Shown here: piece after piece, positions 35,087-49,400 of the stretch
Layout: every line of letters starts with the position of its first letter
Numbering within the stretch: position 1 is the first letter of the stretch
Assembly (NCBI GenBank): GCA_911728455.2
Contig: OU452236.1
Location: forward strand, 5,636,171-5,700,170
Length of the DNA stretch: 64,000 nucleotides
Origin: Marthasterias glacialis
Lineage: Eukaryota; Echinodermata; Asteroidea; Forcipulatida; Asteriidae
Reading direction: 5' to 3'
Notes under the pieces: model-generated
The model's input: the letters and a program-made list of their open reading frames with translations, nothing else
What the model was told of the DNA's origin: nothing
The model's database searches: none
Position numbers and translations under genes: made by a program

Positions 35087-37457
35087 ACTGAATTTCAATT
35101 TGAAATAGCGCCACCTCCCGACGTGATATTCCTAATCATTGACGCATGCGTGAAACGCACAAATTTAGTAGACTTATCTCAAAAAAACAAAATGGGACTT
35201 CAGTGGTGAAGCTCTTTCTACTTAATAATACAAATTCACATATTTTGCAAAATAAGGTGTGTCGTATAAGACAAGGTAAGAACTTGACATAACTGCATTA
35301 TATAGCCAATGTGTCAGATGAACTTTAAGCAATTTCCAGTCTAGATAGTGGTCACACAATGCAGTTATTTTGAGCGTTTACAATGTAATGATTATCATCA
35401 ATGAATGATGCGAATGATGACACCATCGGCACCAGTGCAGTCGTCAGTGACAGTCAACAAAAATCCCAAGTCGTCCCATAAGGTTTATTGCTGATCGCGC
35501 TACGACGAAATAGCGCAAAGCATGATGGGAAGACAAAGGGGGCAGTGGCAACTGTGCAGCAAGAAACATGATCCCTTTCCTATCCCATCATGCCTCCTCA
35601 GCGCAGGATGCAACCTGTTGAAATCAACCGATCGACAATAGACCTTATGGCCATACAGGCGTAACAGTGTTCATGACCAGAGTAGTACTTTTTAATTTTA
35701 GTAGACTAGTACTAGTAGTATAATGACGGCACCGGTTGTGAATGCATATCAAGTTACTTAAATACTGAACATGTTTTATACACCCTAAAAATGTGAACTA
35801 ACATAACATCAGAGTTGTGCCTAATTTGATGAAAAAAGAGAATATTTAAGTAGGCTATGTCTGACTAGCTATGTCGTGTTAATTGTATTATGTATGATGT
35901 TCCTGTAAATATTGATATGTTATTGTTACCAATGATGGATAATGATAGTTTTTAACTTTATACCTCCATTCCACCAAGCCCTGGTGGTAGGACGGCAGCC
36001 TCCGTTGCACTGCTGCCATCATTGTCAAGGGAGGAGTCCAACCTGGGCTACATTCCACCTAGTTCGTTGCGATAATCTTAACCCTCCATCCTCCTAACTG
36101 TTGGGAGGATGGAGGGTTATGATTATTGCAACTGCATTCCACCAATAATCATCACACCATTTTATTTATCCATACTGTTAATTATTGCTGCTACCATACC
36201 ATTCTTTCCCTATTGTTATCATTTATTTTGCTCAAAACAAATTGACCTTAGGGATTACGGAACGATTTCATCCAGCAATTGAACCAGGGATCCAGCCTTT
36301 GTTCCGTGTTTATTATCAATCATATGCCGCAGCTCACGGCTGAGGTTTTGCAGTTCACGGTGCACGTATTTGTCATTTTCTCGATAGAGTAAACAAAACA
36401 TCCCGGTGCTATTCAGAAAATCTTTGTTCTCTTGGCTTTGTCAAGTCAAGGTTTCTTTGTGCAAGTGGCTCTCAACAAAGAAAAATGATTCCCACAATTT
36501 GCAGACAAAAAAATCCTGTCAGGCTGGCCGATTCCCTGCAGCAACTGGTTAAGTTGTTTTGTGCAGACTAGATGCTATATTTTAGGAGCAGATTTAATGG
36601 TGACTTTTGGGTAGAAACTGATACATAAATGCATCTTATACAACAGAGGAGTCCAACCTGGGCTAGGAGCTGCGGTATAGACTAGTTGACTTGACCAAAA
36701 AACTTTGCCATACATGCTTGAGGAACATGTGTGCCTTACTTGATGTTTTGGGGAAGTTTGCCATTAGCTTTTTGGGGGTCGTACTTTTATCCATTATTTT
36801 CTAACATTTGTATTTAAGTGTAGTAGTGTTACGTGTAGTAGGTTAACAAAGGTAATTGCGATAATCATAATCCTTGATCCTCCCAAGGGTCATAGACGGA
36901 AGGGTTACTACTACATTGCATGGTGAGGTATCAAGGTATATTTGGTTTGCGGTAACACCATACTGTGCTATATACAGTAGATTGTTCTTGTGAGAACTTG
37001 TTATGTTATTATTCTACTACCCTGGAGTAGATTTCAGAATTCGGGGAGACAACTTAGTTCTGAAAAGAACTGTCCTGCTTGTTATGGTTAATATTTGGCA
37101 CCGAAGGTTTACAAGGATGTTTGAATACATGTGCAACTTTTATGGTCTATTTCGCCATAATAGTTTTGTAGTGGTTCCACTTGTAACGGAAGGTGTGGAA
37201 TATTATCCAGTTAATTTATCTAAATTTAAATGCATGCTTTTGGAAGTTGGTATGGTAAATTGGAGGGGGGATAAATTTCAATGCTCAGATTTGATTTATC
37301 TCCTTAATTTGTTTTTCCGTGCAGGATGTAACTGCTGCCTCTGCGGGATTGGTTTAAAGTTGCCAATTACCTGCAAAGGACTCAGCACGTTAATTCTGCA
37401 GCTCATAAAAAAGAGGGGTAACTTTATTTGAACAACATCGCTACTCAAAGAGCCTCC
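35087..37457. promoter_or_regulatory. Divergent promoter region ACTR5/RABGAP1
   Basis: About 2.4 kb separates the two start codons. Near ACTR5 is an NRF1-like palindrome CGCATGCG at 35143-35150. The region also holds the long hairpin at 36066-36132 and two copies of gaggagtccaacctgggcta (about 36031 and 36645). A 142-codon ORF (37003-37431) with no recognised homologue ends 26 bases before the RABGAP1 ATG. A non-coding first exon of RABGAP1 spliced to the acceptor-like tgcag near 37400 is possible. Confidence 0.5.
36066..36132. repeat. Long hairpin, 29-bp arms
   Basis: The left arm 36066-36094 and the right arm 36104-36132 pair at 27 of 29 positions with a 9-base loop. The stem core is accctccatcctcc/ggaggatggagggt. 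Partial relatives of the arm lie at 34895-34919 and 36853-36884. Confidence 0.85.
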
Positions 37458-40400
37458 ATGGAAGACAAGGTCAGTCGTAGTTCTGCTGACTCCTTGTCTG
37501 TCACAGAAGAGTTTGTGGTGGTCACGCCGAACTCAGAGAAAGCACCCGAGCCTGGTCAGGACAATATATCGACAACCTCCGCCGATAGTACTGGACTGAA
37601 GATTGTTGGCAATGGAAACATGGAAGATCTTAAGCAACATCTGGATGAAGTCTTAGGAGGTGATCAACATGATGGTAAAGCGCCCTCAGGTGGTGACGAT
37701 GAAGGAGTGAGCGGTTGGGAAACGCCGACTAATAATGATAAGTCACGCTTTAGGAGTGTCAGTGAGCCAGTCTACTCTGCCAATAACCCATCTCACCAGG
37801 TTGGCAGTGGTAGTCCGACTTCATACCAGCAGATTTCATCACAAGATCTCGGTGAGCGAATTCTCTCGGGTCATGTGGAAAGTTGGAAGGTTAGGGATCA
37901 AGGGTCATCTAGGGATGTGCTTTTGGATGAGGGTGGGCTTGACCCTTGGGAGCCAAGATCTAGCCCAAATGACTCACAACGTAAGTAGATATTAATTTTG
38001 GGGGCACGGCATGAAGGAGAGGTTCCACTACTACCACTCACTCCCACATCCTGGTCATGGTATGGTAATCATCATTGTTAATTCATACCCAAAGATTTTA
38101 AACATGTTTCACTAAGGTCATGTAAAGATACATGATGATAGCACCACCATCTGACTATTTATAACTCAAACTCTATTTTGGAGAAGAAATTATCATCTAA
38201 GCATAAATTTACTAATGTTATTTATTATTAATAATAAAGAATGGTTTGCAAATTTCAGATTTTATTTTGTTTTTTAAGAGATGAGAACTTTTACCTGAGG
38301 AGAAATTTTACCTAATTTATTGAATCATGCTCTCTGCAGCCTGCTGAGGTGTGAGCTTAAAATTGTAAATTAATATAAATTTTTGTCTCGTTCAAAATTC
38401 ATTGGAAACTGACTGTAATGAAATTAGTTAAGAAACTCCACAACAAACTCTAAAACATGAGAATTGTATCCAGTAATGTGTCTGTCACAATGTTGCATGT
38501 CATCTTAACAGTCACATAAATGTTGTGTTTGACAGTAAATTTTTACACCACTTACATCTACATGTAGCATCAGTGAAGGTAAAAATAACCAATCAGTAAT
38601 TTGTTCCAAACACCAGTTGTCAAACGTCCTCTTCACGTGGGTTTCATTAACCTCTAACAGTACACTTGTACCAACTTTGTGAATTTAAGAATGGTTTGCA
38701 CTTAACAAAACTCTAACTTTCTTAATCCAAATCATATACACATGTATGTTTAGCAATCAGTGCAACATGGGCAAATGTTTATGGCATAAGAGAAACAATT
38801 GACTGTTTGCAATATCAGAGAAATTTTGACTGATTTTTTTACAGTTGTTGTTTTTACATGTATGCCTACAGTGTGGATGCTAGTATGGATGTACATGTGT
38901 ACATACATTATGTCCAGTAGACATGCATACAATTTACCAAAATAGTCCATCATTCACAAACGCCTGCACATTCTCAAAACGTTGGGTGTCAGGTCATTCA
39001 GTCTCGTTGGGGAAAGACCACATTCCTTGAGTAAAGGGCAATTCCATAAGAAAATTACAATGTTACAAGAGCATTTTTATTAAGCACTGAGGCTATATGA
39101 ACATTTATCTACTGGGACAGTGGAGGCCATGTCCCCAGTGAACTCATGGAATTTCAGGGATGTCGTGTTTATTTTACAACTTCCGGAATCAAAATTGAGT
39201 TGAAGTTTAAGTTAAGCAATTGTTTCCGTGTCCCTTGGCTTTACCTTAGTTCCCCTTCAAAATATCCCCATAGGACGTGTTAGAGGGTGGGAAGGATTCT
39301 TCCACTGAACATCCATACAGCAGGCCTCGATCTTAAGAAAAATTGGGACAGGCCTTTGCTGGCCAAATCAGAGAAATCAAACAATTTCATGCTGGCCAAG
39401 TTGGTAGTCACAGTGCAATTTTTCTGAAGGGCATGCCGGTCAACTCAACAGGGTATGAGGCCAATGGCCTCGGTGGCCTCGGTTAAGATCAAGGCCTGAT
39501 AATGTACAGTGTATGTTGGAAATTGCAATTACAAACTGCACAGATAGGGACACTGACTATTTATAATCCCAGCCTCACTTTGGATTGTGTACATGTGCAT
39601 GAATTAAAAGTAAAAAATGGTTGCACCATGTTATCAATCCAACTACATTACAACTGTACATTTCTTGTGGCCCTTTAAGTGGACAAAACAAAGGTACTCA
39701 ATCATTGTTTAATAACAGTAGTCAATACTATCCCACAACAATGTGAATAATTTATTTATTGCTACTAAGTCACTTCCTTAAAATATGTATATGAATGAGT
39801 ACTGTTCGGAGCTTCATTGGTCACACTCTGTTATACCAATTTAGAATCAGTTTCATTGTGTTTCAAACTGGTGTGTAAGGGAAATAACGTATTCAACCGT
39901 CGGTAACACAAGGGTTAAATAAATACTGCTTAGTCAACCGTCCGTGGCGGACAGTTGAGTGTGGAAACAACCCTCCTGAGTTTCATAGAAATCATTCAGT
40001 TTCAGAGAAATCATTCAGTTTGAGAAGCTGAAATTGTGACATTTTGCGAATTTCTTGAGAACTGGTTATACCAGATGGAATGTCTGCAGTCACAGAGTGA
40101 TACATTTACAGTACATGGGTGCTCTTTTAAAGTTGAAGAGTTACATGTTACAAGATTGTGGTTTTTTTTAAGAGTACTCACTCAAACCATACAGGTTTCG
40201 CATTTACATGTATGCAAAACTTAACTACAACACTCTCATTGAAACAAATAGTTGTTACAACATTGTGTAAATGTTACGTACATTGAAAAAAATTCTTATA
40301 AAAGTTTCCTCGATAGGTAACGCTTATTAGATCAGTATGTTTGAGCTTCAAATGCAGTTTTCTTGAAGATGGATTTAGGACAATTAGTACTACACAACTG

Positions 40401-43400
40401 TGGACCAAGTAATGTAAGATGGATATTCATCATGATCATGTCTTTCACTCTAAGACTCCATACAACCAAGTTTGTGTCTTATTTTAACAAACTAAATGAT
40501 TCCCTAACTTGTAGATCGTCTGAGCCCATCTCGAGTCGGCATGGTCCCTTTGGATAAGATATGCACCCTGTTCTCCCGCATCATCTATCTTGGAGCAGCT
40601 TCGGTCAATGCACCTAAGAGTGAGATGGAGGCCACTAAGAAGATGACCATCTTGAAGGAACAACAATCACAGAATGCTATTGAGATTGTGCTGTCTGTGC
40701 CGAGGACATCCCAAGGGTCTGTGAGGTGAGTTCACTCCTTGACCTCGTGTTATAGACCTTTATCGTGCTGCAACATCTTGGACATGTTCCCTGTATCCAA
40801 TAACAGTAATATATGCTAATACTCATTGTTCAAAAATGAACCAGACTATTTGCCCTTCCAGCCTCGGTTTGGTGACATTGGTTTGAACGGGAGAAAATCA
40901 AGATGGCCGCACCATGATAAAGGTCTATTCTTTTAATATATTTCTTTGAGGGATACGTGTTTGGTTTGCAGTGATGTACCTTACATACGTATATCCTAAG
41001 AACTAAGAAGGATATTAGTACAATAATAACTTAGATAAATGACTTCAGAGACTCACAGGAAATGTTTCTCAGTAATTATCCATGTATTGGTTATTTCCTC
41101 CCGTGGAATGGGATTTGATCTGTCAAGGATAAAATCAAGGAGACATTTTCGTTGATAACAGAGTGGAGTACCAGTGTGTAGTTTGCCTTGTTAATTCCAA
41201 CTCTCTAAGGTTATTTATTAAGGTTCTTACTCAATCTTGGATTACAAAATCCAGCACCATCTGGTAACTCAACACTCAAACCATTGGATTTTGATGATGT
41301 TGGTATGCCTGATTTCATGTAAAGCAGTTTACTGGTGCAGTCCTCGGTCCAACAGAAGCAAACAAATCATGCAGTTGGATTTTAAAGTGTTGAAATTGGT
41401 TAGGGTTAAAGAAATTGTTGTGATATTTTGCCACCAATAGACCAAATCCCTCTGATGTCTTGAGTCCCATAGAGATATATGCACAAGCAGCATCCTCACT
41501 GAGGTCAAAATGGTTTTAAGTTTATGTAGGAAAACGGCTGTGCATACCCTCTATGCATAGCGCAGTGAAATCTTGAGCTGCCAGAATTGTTGAAACTTCT
41601 ACCAGTAATTGTTTTGGAAAATGCTTGCCGAACTAATGTAGCTTCATGTACTTTAAAGCCACTGTGAAGCCTCATTCAGGACCCATCTTCATGGCACTAC
41701 TTACCGTGGAATTATGCACTCAGATTTATGCACTTTATGGGTAGCCACTGGTGCAAAGTTCAGCGGTTTTTGCAGTACCATAAAATTATTGCTAAGCAAG
41801 AAAAGTGTTAACAACCAAAATGCCACATAATGTATAATGGTCTGTGGCTGGTTCCCTGCTCATTTTAGCTAAGCGAAACTGTTGCTAAGCACCATTTCCT
41901 GCTAAACAGCTTAATGAAATTTGGCCCTGGTCTATCATCTGTACAGTGTACACTAGTACATGATCCATACTAAAATGTACCCAAGGTTGCTCTCTCAATA
42001 CATGTACGTACATGTAGGCCTAGATCTCATTATCTCATTCATTACATTTAAGTAAGAGAAGTGCTGCACACATGTACATGTAGATTGGAAACACTGATGT
42101 TTCATGAAGTCCTGAAATTTAATTTATAGGAAATTAGCAGTATTGATTATATGAAAGCAATGTGTGTTTTCATCAGATGCAGAAGACTATACGAGATAAA
42201 CATAAATGTACATAATTGTACATTTACAACGTGGAAAATAATTTGATTATTCAGACAGAAGTGTTCTGTTCAGAATACATGTAGAAATGGTGATTTTGAT
42301 GATTATCACAATAATAATATGTTTTTATTTTTTTATTTTCAATCTGGTTACATATGTACTTGTACATACTTAATCGGCACCGAAAGAAAAACCATCTGAA
42401 ATGCAGAGTTTCGTTCCTAAACAACATGTTGTTTGTATCTGATCACAATATGGGGAATCGCAGTACAGTTTGCTCAGTTTTATCGCAGGGAAAAGGTTAA
42501 CAAGCTTTTGGTCCTCGTGCACCCAGTTTTAAAAGTTTGACCATGGTTTGCAAAGCAGCAAGGTCGTAGTTTTCCGTGGTTAAGGCATAGTATGATATTT
42601 TGTGTGTGTAAGGCCACGCACCGCTAAGTTGCGAGTGTGATTTTTTATATTAGACTGCTTTTGGGGAAAATTACCTCACTGGGATTGAACTGTTGAGGGC
42701 GCACTGTGTTGCAAATCACAATCTTCTTAACAAAACAAAGGCATAAAAAGCAATTATTTTCAAAAAATGCTGTTTTTTTTTCATATTATAACATAAACAT
42801 CAAAGAAATGCTACTCCTAATCTCCTAAAGAGTAATCTATTTTAAGCAGAGTTAGCCAATGAATTGATTTTAATTGCTAAGCAAAAGTCTATAGTGATAA
42901 TGAAGTTGTGCTTTTAAAAGCACAAAATTTAGTAAGCACACAAAAATATGCTTACCAGACTAAGGTTGCCAACCAAAATATCATTCCACTTGTACCATCT
43001 GTGACTGGTATCCTGCTTAATTTTGCTTCGCAGAAAATTGTTAAGCAACATTTGCTGCTTTTAAAGACAGTTCTACATGTACATGTATGTTCAAAATTGG
43101 GCCATGGTTGGGCTTGAACCTTGAAGAACAATCTTTTGAAGATCAGTTGTGTACAATTGTACTCTTACTTTATTGGTGATAATGTACTGCATATATTTAT
43201 TATGCAGTCCAACTCATCGTGCGATGAGTCATTTATGTACAATGCACCTTCAATTTTATTGTCATGTTGTTCCTGTGATCATTTGCTTTCATTCTGATGA
43301 CTCTGTCTTCCTTGTGGGTTGTTTGAAGGACAAAATAACAGTGGAATTATCTCTACTTGTGTTTGTTTTTTAATTTCCAGTTAAATTGGAATGATTATAT

Positions 43401-46400
43401 GTAGCTCCTGATTAATTAAAATGTACGCAAGCATTTTAATGCAAATATTGTCTTAATCCATATTTAATCAGTTTTATCAATTTGGAGATTAGTGCATCCT
43501 TCTGTCTGTTTTTGAAAAGCTTCTCTAGGATTGCATATAATTAAAACTGTAATTTAAGCCAGATATTCAACTGATTAGGTATTTTCAATGATGAAATGAA
43601 TTCTGTCATTTTCTTCACATTTTCCCACCCTGTCAGTTGCAAATTTCCAGTTCACAGTGTTGACAATTCATCAGTTCCTCCATTGAATGTTAAAAAATGT
43701 CAACATAATTTAAAAAATCAAATGTGATCTTCCATTTGTAAACAATGTAAGGATTTAGCCAAGTATTCCCTGTCTCAATATTTTGTCACAGTAAATATGT
43801 CACATTTCTAAATAGCTGTCGGCACTACACGCACTCAGTACGAGCGAATTCTGGATTGCAAGGCATGCCTCAGTCCCCCCCCCCTTCATTACCCCTTCCA
43901 GTCCTGACCTAATCAGACTAGCTGTGAATCTCGCTGTACAAATAATTACCTCACAATCACCGCGTCTCCGAGGGGGTTGGATGTGAGTGTGACGTCATCA
44001 GGCCTCTCTGACGACACCACCGTTGACCTCTGACCTCGGTGTCTTGTTTCATATCAGCTGAAAGCTCTCGGCATCGTCTTCTCTATTCTTCCTCTCTGAG
44101 TTCATTTCATTGTGGATTCTTGTCTCAAGTGTCTACGGACGACTTCTTGGAGGGGAAAAATTGTCTCGGAAGGTGAAATTGTCTGGATTATGCTAAATAT
44201 CTGAAACAGGACAAGATGTTTTGACAATTTTACAGACCTCTGGAGGCCTGGGGATCTTATTTTCATCACTTGGTATTGAAACTTCTCCTTTATTTTAAGA
44301 GATGTTTGCTTTCGAAAGTCTTTTTGTGTGTTTTTGATTTGTAATGTGAGAAGATCCGTGCAATGAATGTGTAGTTAGTTTTTGTGCAAGATATTTGTGA
44401 CGATTAGCCAAAGCTTCTTTAAATTCAGGTAATTCAGGGGATTTAACCATGTAAGCGGAAAACGCATCAGCTGTATATATTCAGTAAACCATTGTGTAGT
44501 GCATGTATAAAAATGTATGTTGTTTCAGGAACTGCATGTTTGCACTAATGCGCACACCCAGCGAAAAAAAGTAATTTTAATTTTGCCCTACACTGATATG
44601 AATGAACTAATGTACGCCTATAGGCCCTCAGCGCTTTTTGAGTGCTGCTGGAAAAATTCACATGTACCTTGGATGGGAATCGAACCCATAACCTTTCACA
44701 TTATAGAGCAGTGAACTGCTACATGATGTATGTAGATCACCAATTTGTCTGAGGACAAGAGGCCAGCTGGATCTTTGTAAATTCTACAGTAATATGTGAT
44801 GTTAGATGTTATTCTTGCATCTGGAATAATTAACAATTACATGAATTTTATCTTACAACTCCCTACACCGTGCAAAATACATCGTTCTTAATCCATGAAG
44901 TTTATACACGTGTTCTACAATGCATGCCTGCATTAAAAGAAAACATTCTGCTACCGCAAATGCCGATTTGTCACTGACTGTGAACCAAGTCAAGAAATTA
45001 TGCCCAGAATGTATCAAGGACTCATAGATTTTACTTCATCCAGGTCTTGAATACCAGAGGTGGAATCAATTCTCCACTGTGATAGTAGACTATAGCCTTC
45101 ATCATTAGGAAGTATACCATGCAGTAGTGATTGAATACATCTGATACAAAACATCCATGCATTAATATAAATCAAGTACATTACATATATACGTACATTT
45201 AGGTCGAATAATTCTTCATTTGTTTTGCAGCTTTATGTGTTTATACAGTTTGTAAATTACATGGTACTATGGATTAGGGTATTTAAATCCAGAATTTAGA
45301 AATTGGGTGTCTAAATTTTCATTTAATTGAAAAATACGGTACATGTACATGTATCCAAATTGATCACTTTGGCCTAGTCCAAATTACTGGCTTCGACAGC
45401 GGCTATGGCTGGAATGTCGAAAAAGTCCTATTCTTCAATGTTGCCGTTGCAGCCAATGGCCCTAGCCAGAGCAAAAATGCTTGATTCAGACGCAGCAGGC
45501 AGATGCAGATATCTCACAATACTAACATTTTGTAAAGAAGAAGGGTATCCAATGTTTTTTTTTATAAAAGGGCATAAAAAACTTGCTCAGACGTGTAGTT
45601 GACTATATATGTTCATTATGTAACTGTACCTTGCTGTGATGTACCATTGTACCTTTTCTTTTGGTGGCCATTATGAACAATACATTAAAACCAAATAATC
45701 CATCTCTTTGTCAACCTAATGGAAAAATTCAAGTTCATCAAATATGGTGCAAGAAGTAGTTCTAAATTAGTCTGTTGTCCATAACTGTGTCTTGCAGTAA
45801 TGTATGCTATAAATATCGTTGGTGCTTTGTATTGAAAAATGTTGTACAAAAGGTAAATATTTTTCACTGGAGATTGCAAATTTAGATTTGAAACTAAAGG
45901 TTGTACAAGGTTCAATGTGCAACCTGACATTGAGTATACGCGGCTTGCAATGATGCTACATGATGTACTGTGGGAATACATTTCATTTTAGTCACGATTG
46001 TATCAGCAGATCTGTGCCCAATTTCAGGCGGCTGCTTAATCAGATATGAACAAGCAGCACTTACAGTAGCAGAAAATTCCCTGCTTATCATAAGCGTATT
46101 TCACAGGTTAGCGAGGAACTTTTGCTTCTGTGCTTGCGTACTGAGTATCTGGCATGCAACTTTTCAGCTGATCAGCTGTTTTTCCTCATTTTGATCTTCT
46201 TGTTTTAATGCCATAGCAAAACTGACAAACACTGTACAAAGTTTTGTGTGCTGTTTGTTTGTTTGTTTTTGTTTGGTTTTTGTTTGTGCAGAAACAAAGT
46301 TGCATGTCTGAGCATTCTTTACTTACACAGCAAGCGCAGAAATTTGGCCTTAACCCTGTAAGCAGAGCACAGTGACTGTAAGAACAGAACTCTGCAGTAA

Positions 46401-49400
46401 GCAGAGCCATGAAATTGAACTCTGGACATTTCACAGTAAGCTAAAGAGGCCGTTGCCACTGTTACCCTGGTTTTGGTCAGATCGTCTATTAAAATCATTC
46501 TCCAAGACCATGTTAATGAAGCGCCCTTAAATGTAACTCTAGACCAGAGGAATTCCTGAGAGCTGAGTAAATTAAATCTCTTTCGGAAGAAGAGTTGGTT
46601 CTGAGAAAAAGTGGGATTGAGATCACAGGCCTGGAATTACGTGGAGGCCATGGCCACTGATGCCCTGGTCTTGGCCTTGGTGTCCCTTCAAAAGTTTTCT
46701 ATGAAAATGAAAATGGTCTTGTTTCCCTCTCTAAGATGACATTCCAGACCTGGAGTCGGCAGAGTCTCAAAGTATTTCAAACAGTGTGGTGTGTTTGTCT
46801 TCAGTCATCAGTAGAGGCATTCTTGGCCATTGCTAATAATGTGTACATTTTATATTGTAGAGAACGGGTTAGGATCTTTTCTCAGTGATTCCCTATGTAT
46901 GCTCTGTGATTTGAGGCTATGGAAGGCTAAATAAACAATATTTAAATGAAAAGGTTATTTCATATGCGCTTAGTATTAATTATAAAAAGCAATAAGCAGT
47001 ACATTCAAAGGGTTTTGTACATGCTAGATACAATCATAATTTATAGCATGGCTACATTGAATTAATTAGACAAACATCTTGGGCTGCACACATTTCCCCC
47101 TCCGATGCATTGTACCTAACCAACCATGATTTATCTCCTTCCATTGGGATTTGTAACAGCACGCACTGTAATGAGTACCGTTGTACAATAGCTTGAGAAA
47201 ATTAAACGGCACGTTACCATTAACCTTTTTGTACATTAATGACCAAACACTTTGACATTTGCTTTAAAATTAATCAATATTTTCAGTATGTAGATAATTT
47301 TTCTGAAATGAGTCACACAGGCCCCTGTCTTTATAATAATAAGCAGGTGCATCATGGAGACCCATAGTGCCATGTGGGTCCCCTCTCCATCTCCTTTAAT
47401 CTGTTTTTATATCCATGCATTTTGTCTATGCCCCTGATGAGAATATAGATTGGATCAAAAGGTCACGTTCTCGTTTAAATCGTCTGCATACATTACAGCC
47501 CTACACCAAATGGCATACTTTGAGTGGTCATCAGCTGCACTCTGCACTGCAACATTTGTGTAAATATAACCCCATAAATGAGCACTGCTACATGTATCAC
47601 TTCCTGATTATACAAGCTTTAAATTATTTGACCTTATAATAACCTTGATTCAGCTGATTTGAATTGTACCGAATTGATTTTTTTCTTCTCACGTCTTACA
47701 TGTTAAGTGTATGACTGTAAGAAGGCAGACTGCAGCAGGAGATAACTGTTTGGGAAAAACAATGTACAGACACATGGTTGTACAGATAATGTGAAGGAGG
47801 GAACTCAGCCCCAGGGTTGGTTTAAAGGAAATGATCATGGCCATTCAAAAGTTTCTTCTTCAGCTTATAAAAATTGGTCGACCAGTTTTTAAGTATTGAA
47901 TGATGCAGTGATATCTTTTGACATATTGTAAGTTTGTATGAGTGGTCGTCGTCATCTTTTTATATGATGGCTGAGAAACCTAAAAGGTCAAATTCAAGTT
48001 TGATAGTCAGGCCAGAGGAACTGAATTGCCTTGAAGCCATCATGGGAACACCTCAGACTGTAGTCTTGAACAACATGTTGTAGAGTGGTCGGAGCATGAC
48101 ACAACCCCTGAATGGACCCAATTCACCTGACGTCATCACCACAATACATCTCTTGGTTGTGCCATTTTGGGGAGTCAGATTTCCTTTTTGTTCCTGTGTT
48201 GCACAACATTTTTGCGACACGTGTGTTTAAACTCTCACCATGCATTGTATCTGCCAATGGCCAAAATGGCAGACTGTTGACAGATAGTAGCCGCATGTGA
48301 TGCAGTGCTAAGGAGTCGATAAATCTTTTCTAAGGTGTGTGAAGTTGGAATGGATAGACTGATGAGGTTCTAATTAATTGGTAATACAGGTGTTTTATTA
48401 TTATTATTAATATTATTATTATTATGGTTTATTAAAACACTGTGATTGTAGCCCGGAGGCTAAATTGCCACAATATATACAGCTCACATGTACAAAATCA
48501 CAAACAATCTGTCTAAGAACAACACAAAACAATGATCCAAGAATGAAAACAACCAAAGATACAAGTAGAAAATAGTGTTCCTGTAATCATCCCTCTCATC
48601 CCTTTAAAAGGAAAGCTATCCCTATCTAGTGTTTAGAAGGGTTGGGTTACATCCACGGTGATGCCGTGAGGTCATGGTCTAAGCTCCCCTCAATGGTTAA
48701 ACCTATCTTGAGTTACTCTTACAGAATGACAACCAGGATTGATATTGATATGGTCAGAGAGCGTTGAACCCTGCAACTCCCTTTGTAATACCTCCATGGT
48801 AATACTACGGTAACTACCTTTTGGTTTGGTTGCCCTCGAGCTTTACATGATAATTAAAGAATGACAAGAAAGGTCATTTATAATAGTGTTAGTACCCACC
48901 TGAAAGAGAGGTGCTTGAGGAAGAAAACTTAATTAGACCGGCTTAAGTATGCTTGTTTGTATGTTGCTATGACTTATTGGGTACAACTACACTTTAAATA
49001 CATGTAAGATCCCATATCAACCAATGCTAAATATTCATCATACTCAACAAATATGTTAAAGTCTGTCAATCTCTCGAAATCAAATTAAATATATTTGCTG
49101 ATAACTAAACTTGTAAATTGTTGGCAGGTTAGCCATTGAATTTTATGCTACATGTATGCCCATCCAAAATGAAAATGGCAAGACTCTATCTTGGAAAAGG
49201 GGCCCTTAGCTTATTAAACAAAATAGAGCATATTTTTCAAGGAGTACATGTAGTGTACCTGAAATGCCCCGGCTTAAATGTCAACAACCTCAGGGCACCA
49301 TATTGGACCCATTTTTTCACAAATTTCTAAAATTATAGAGCAAGGACCTTCTGGGCTAAAACTAATGACCTTCAACTCTTTGTTATAGACAAGTTGTGGG

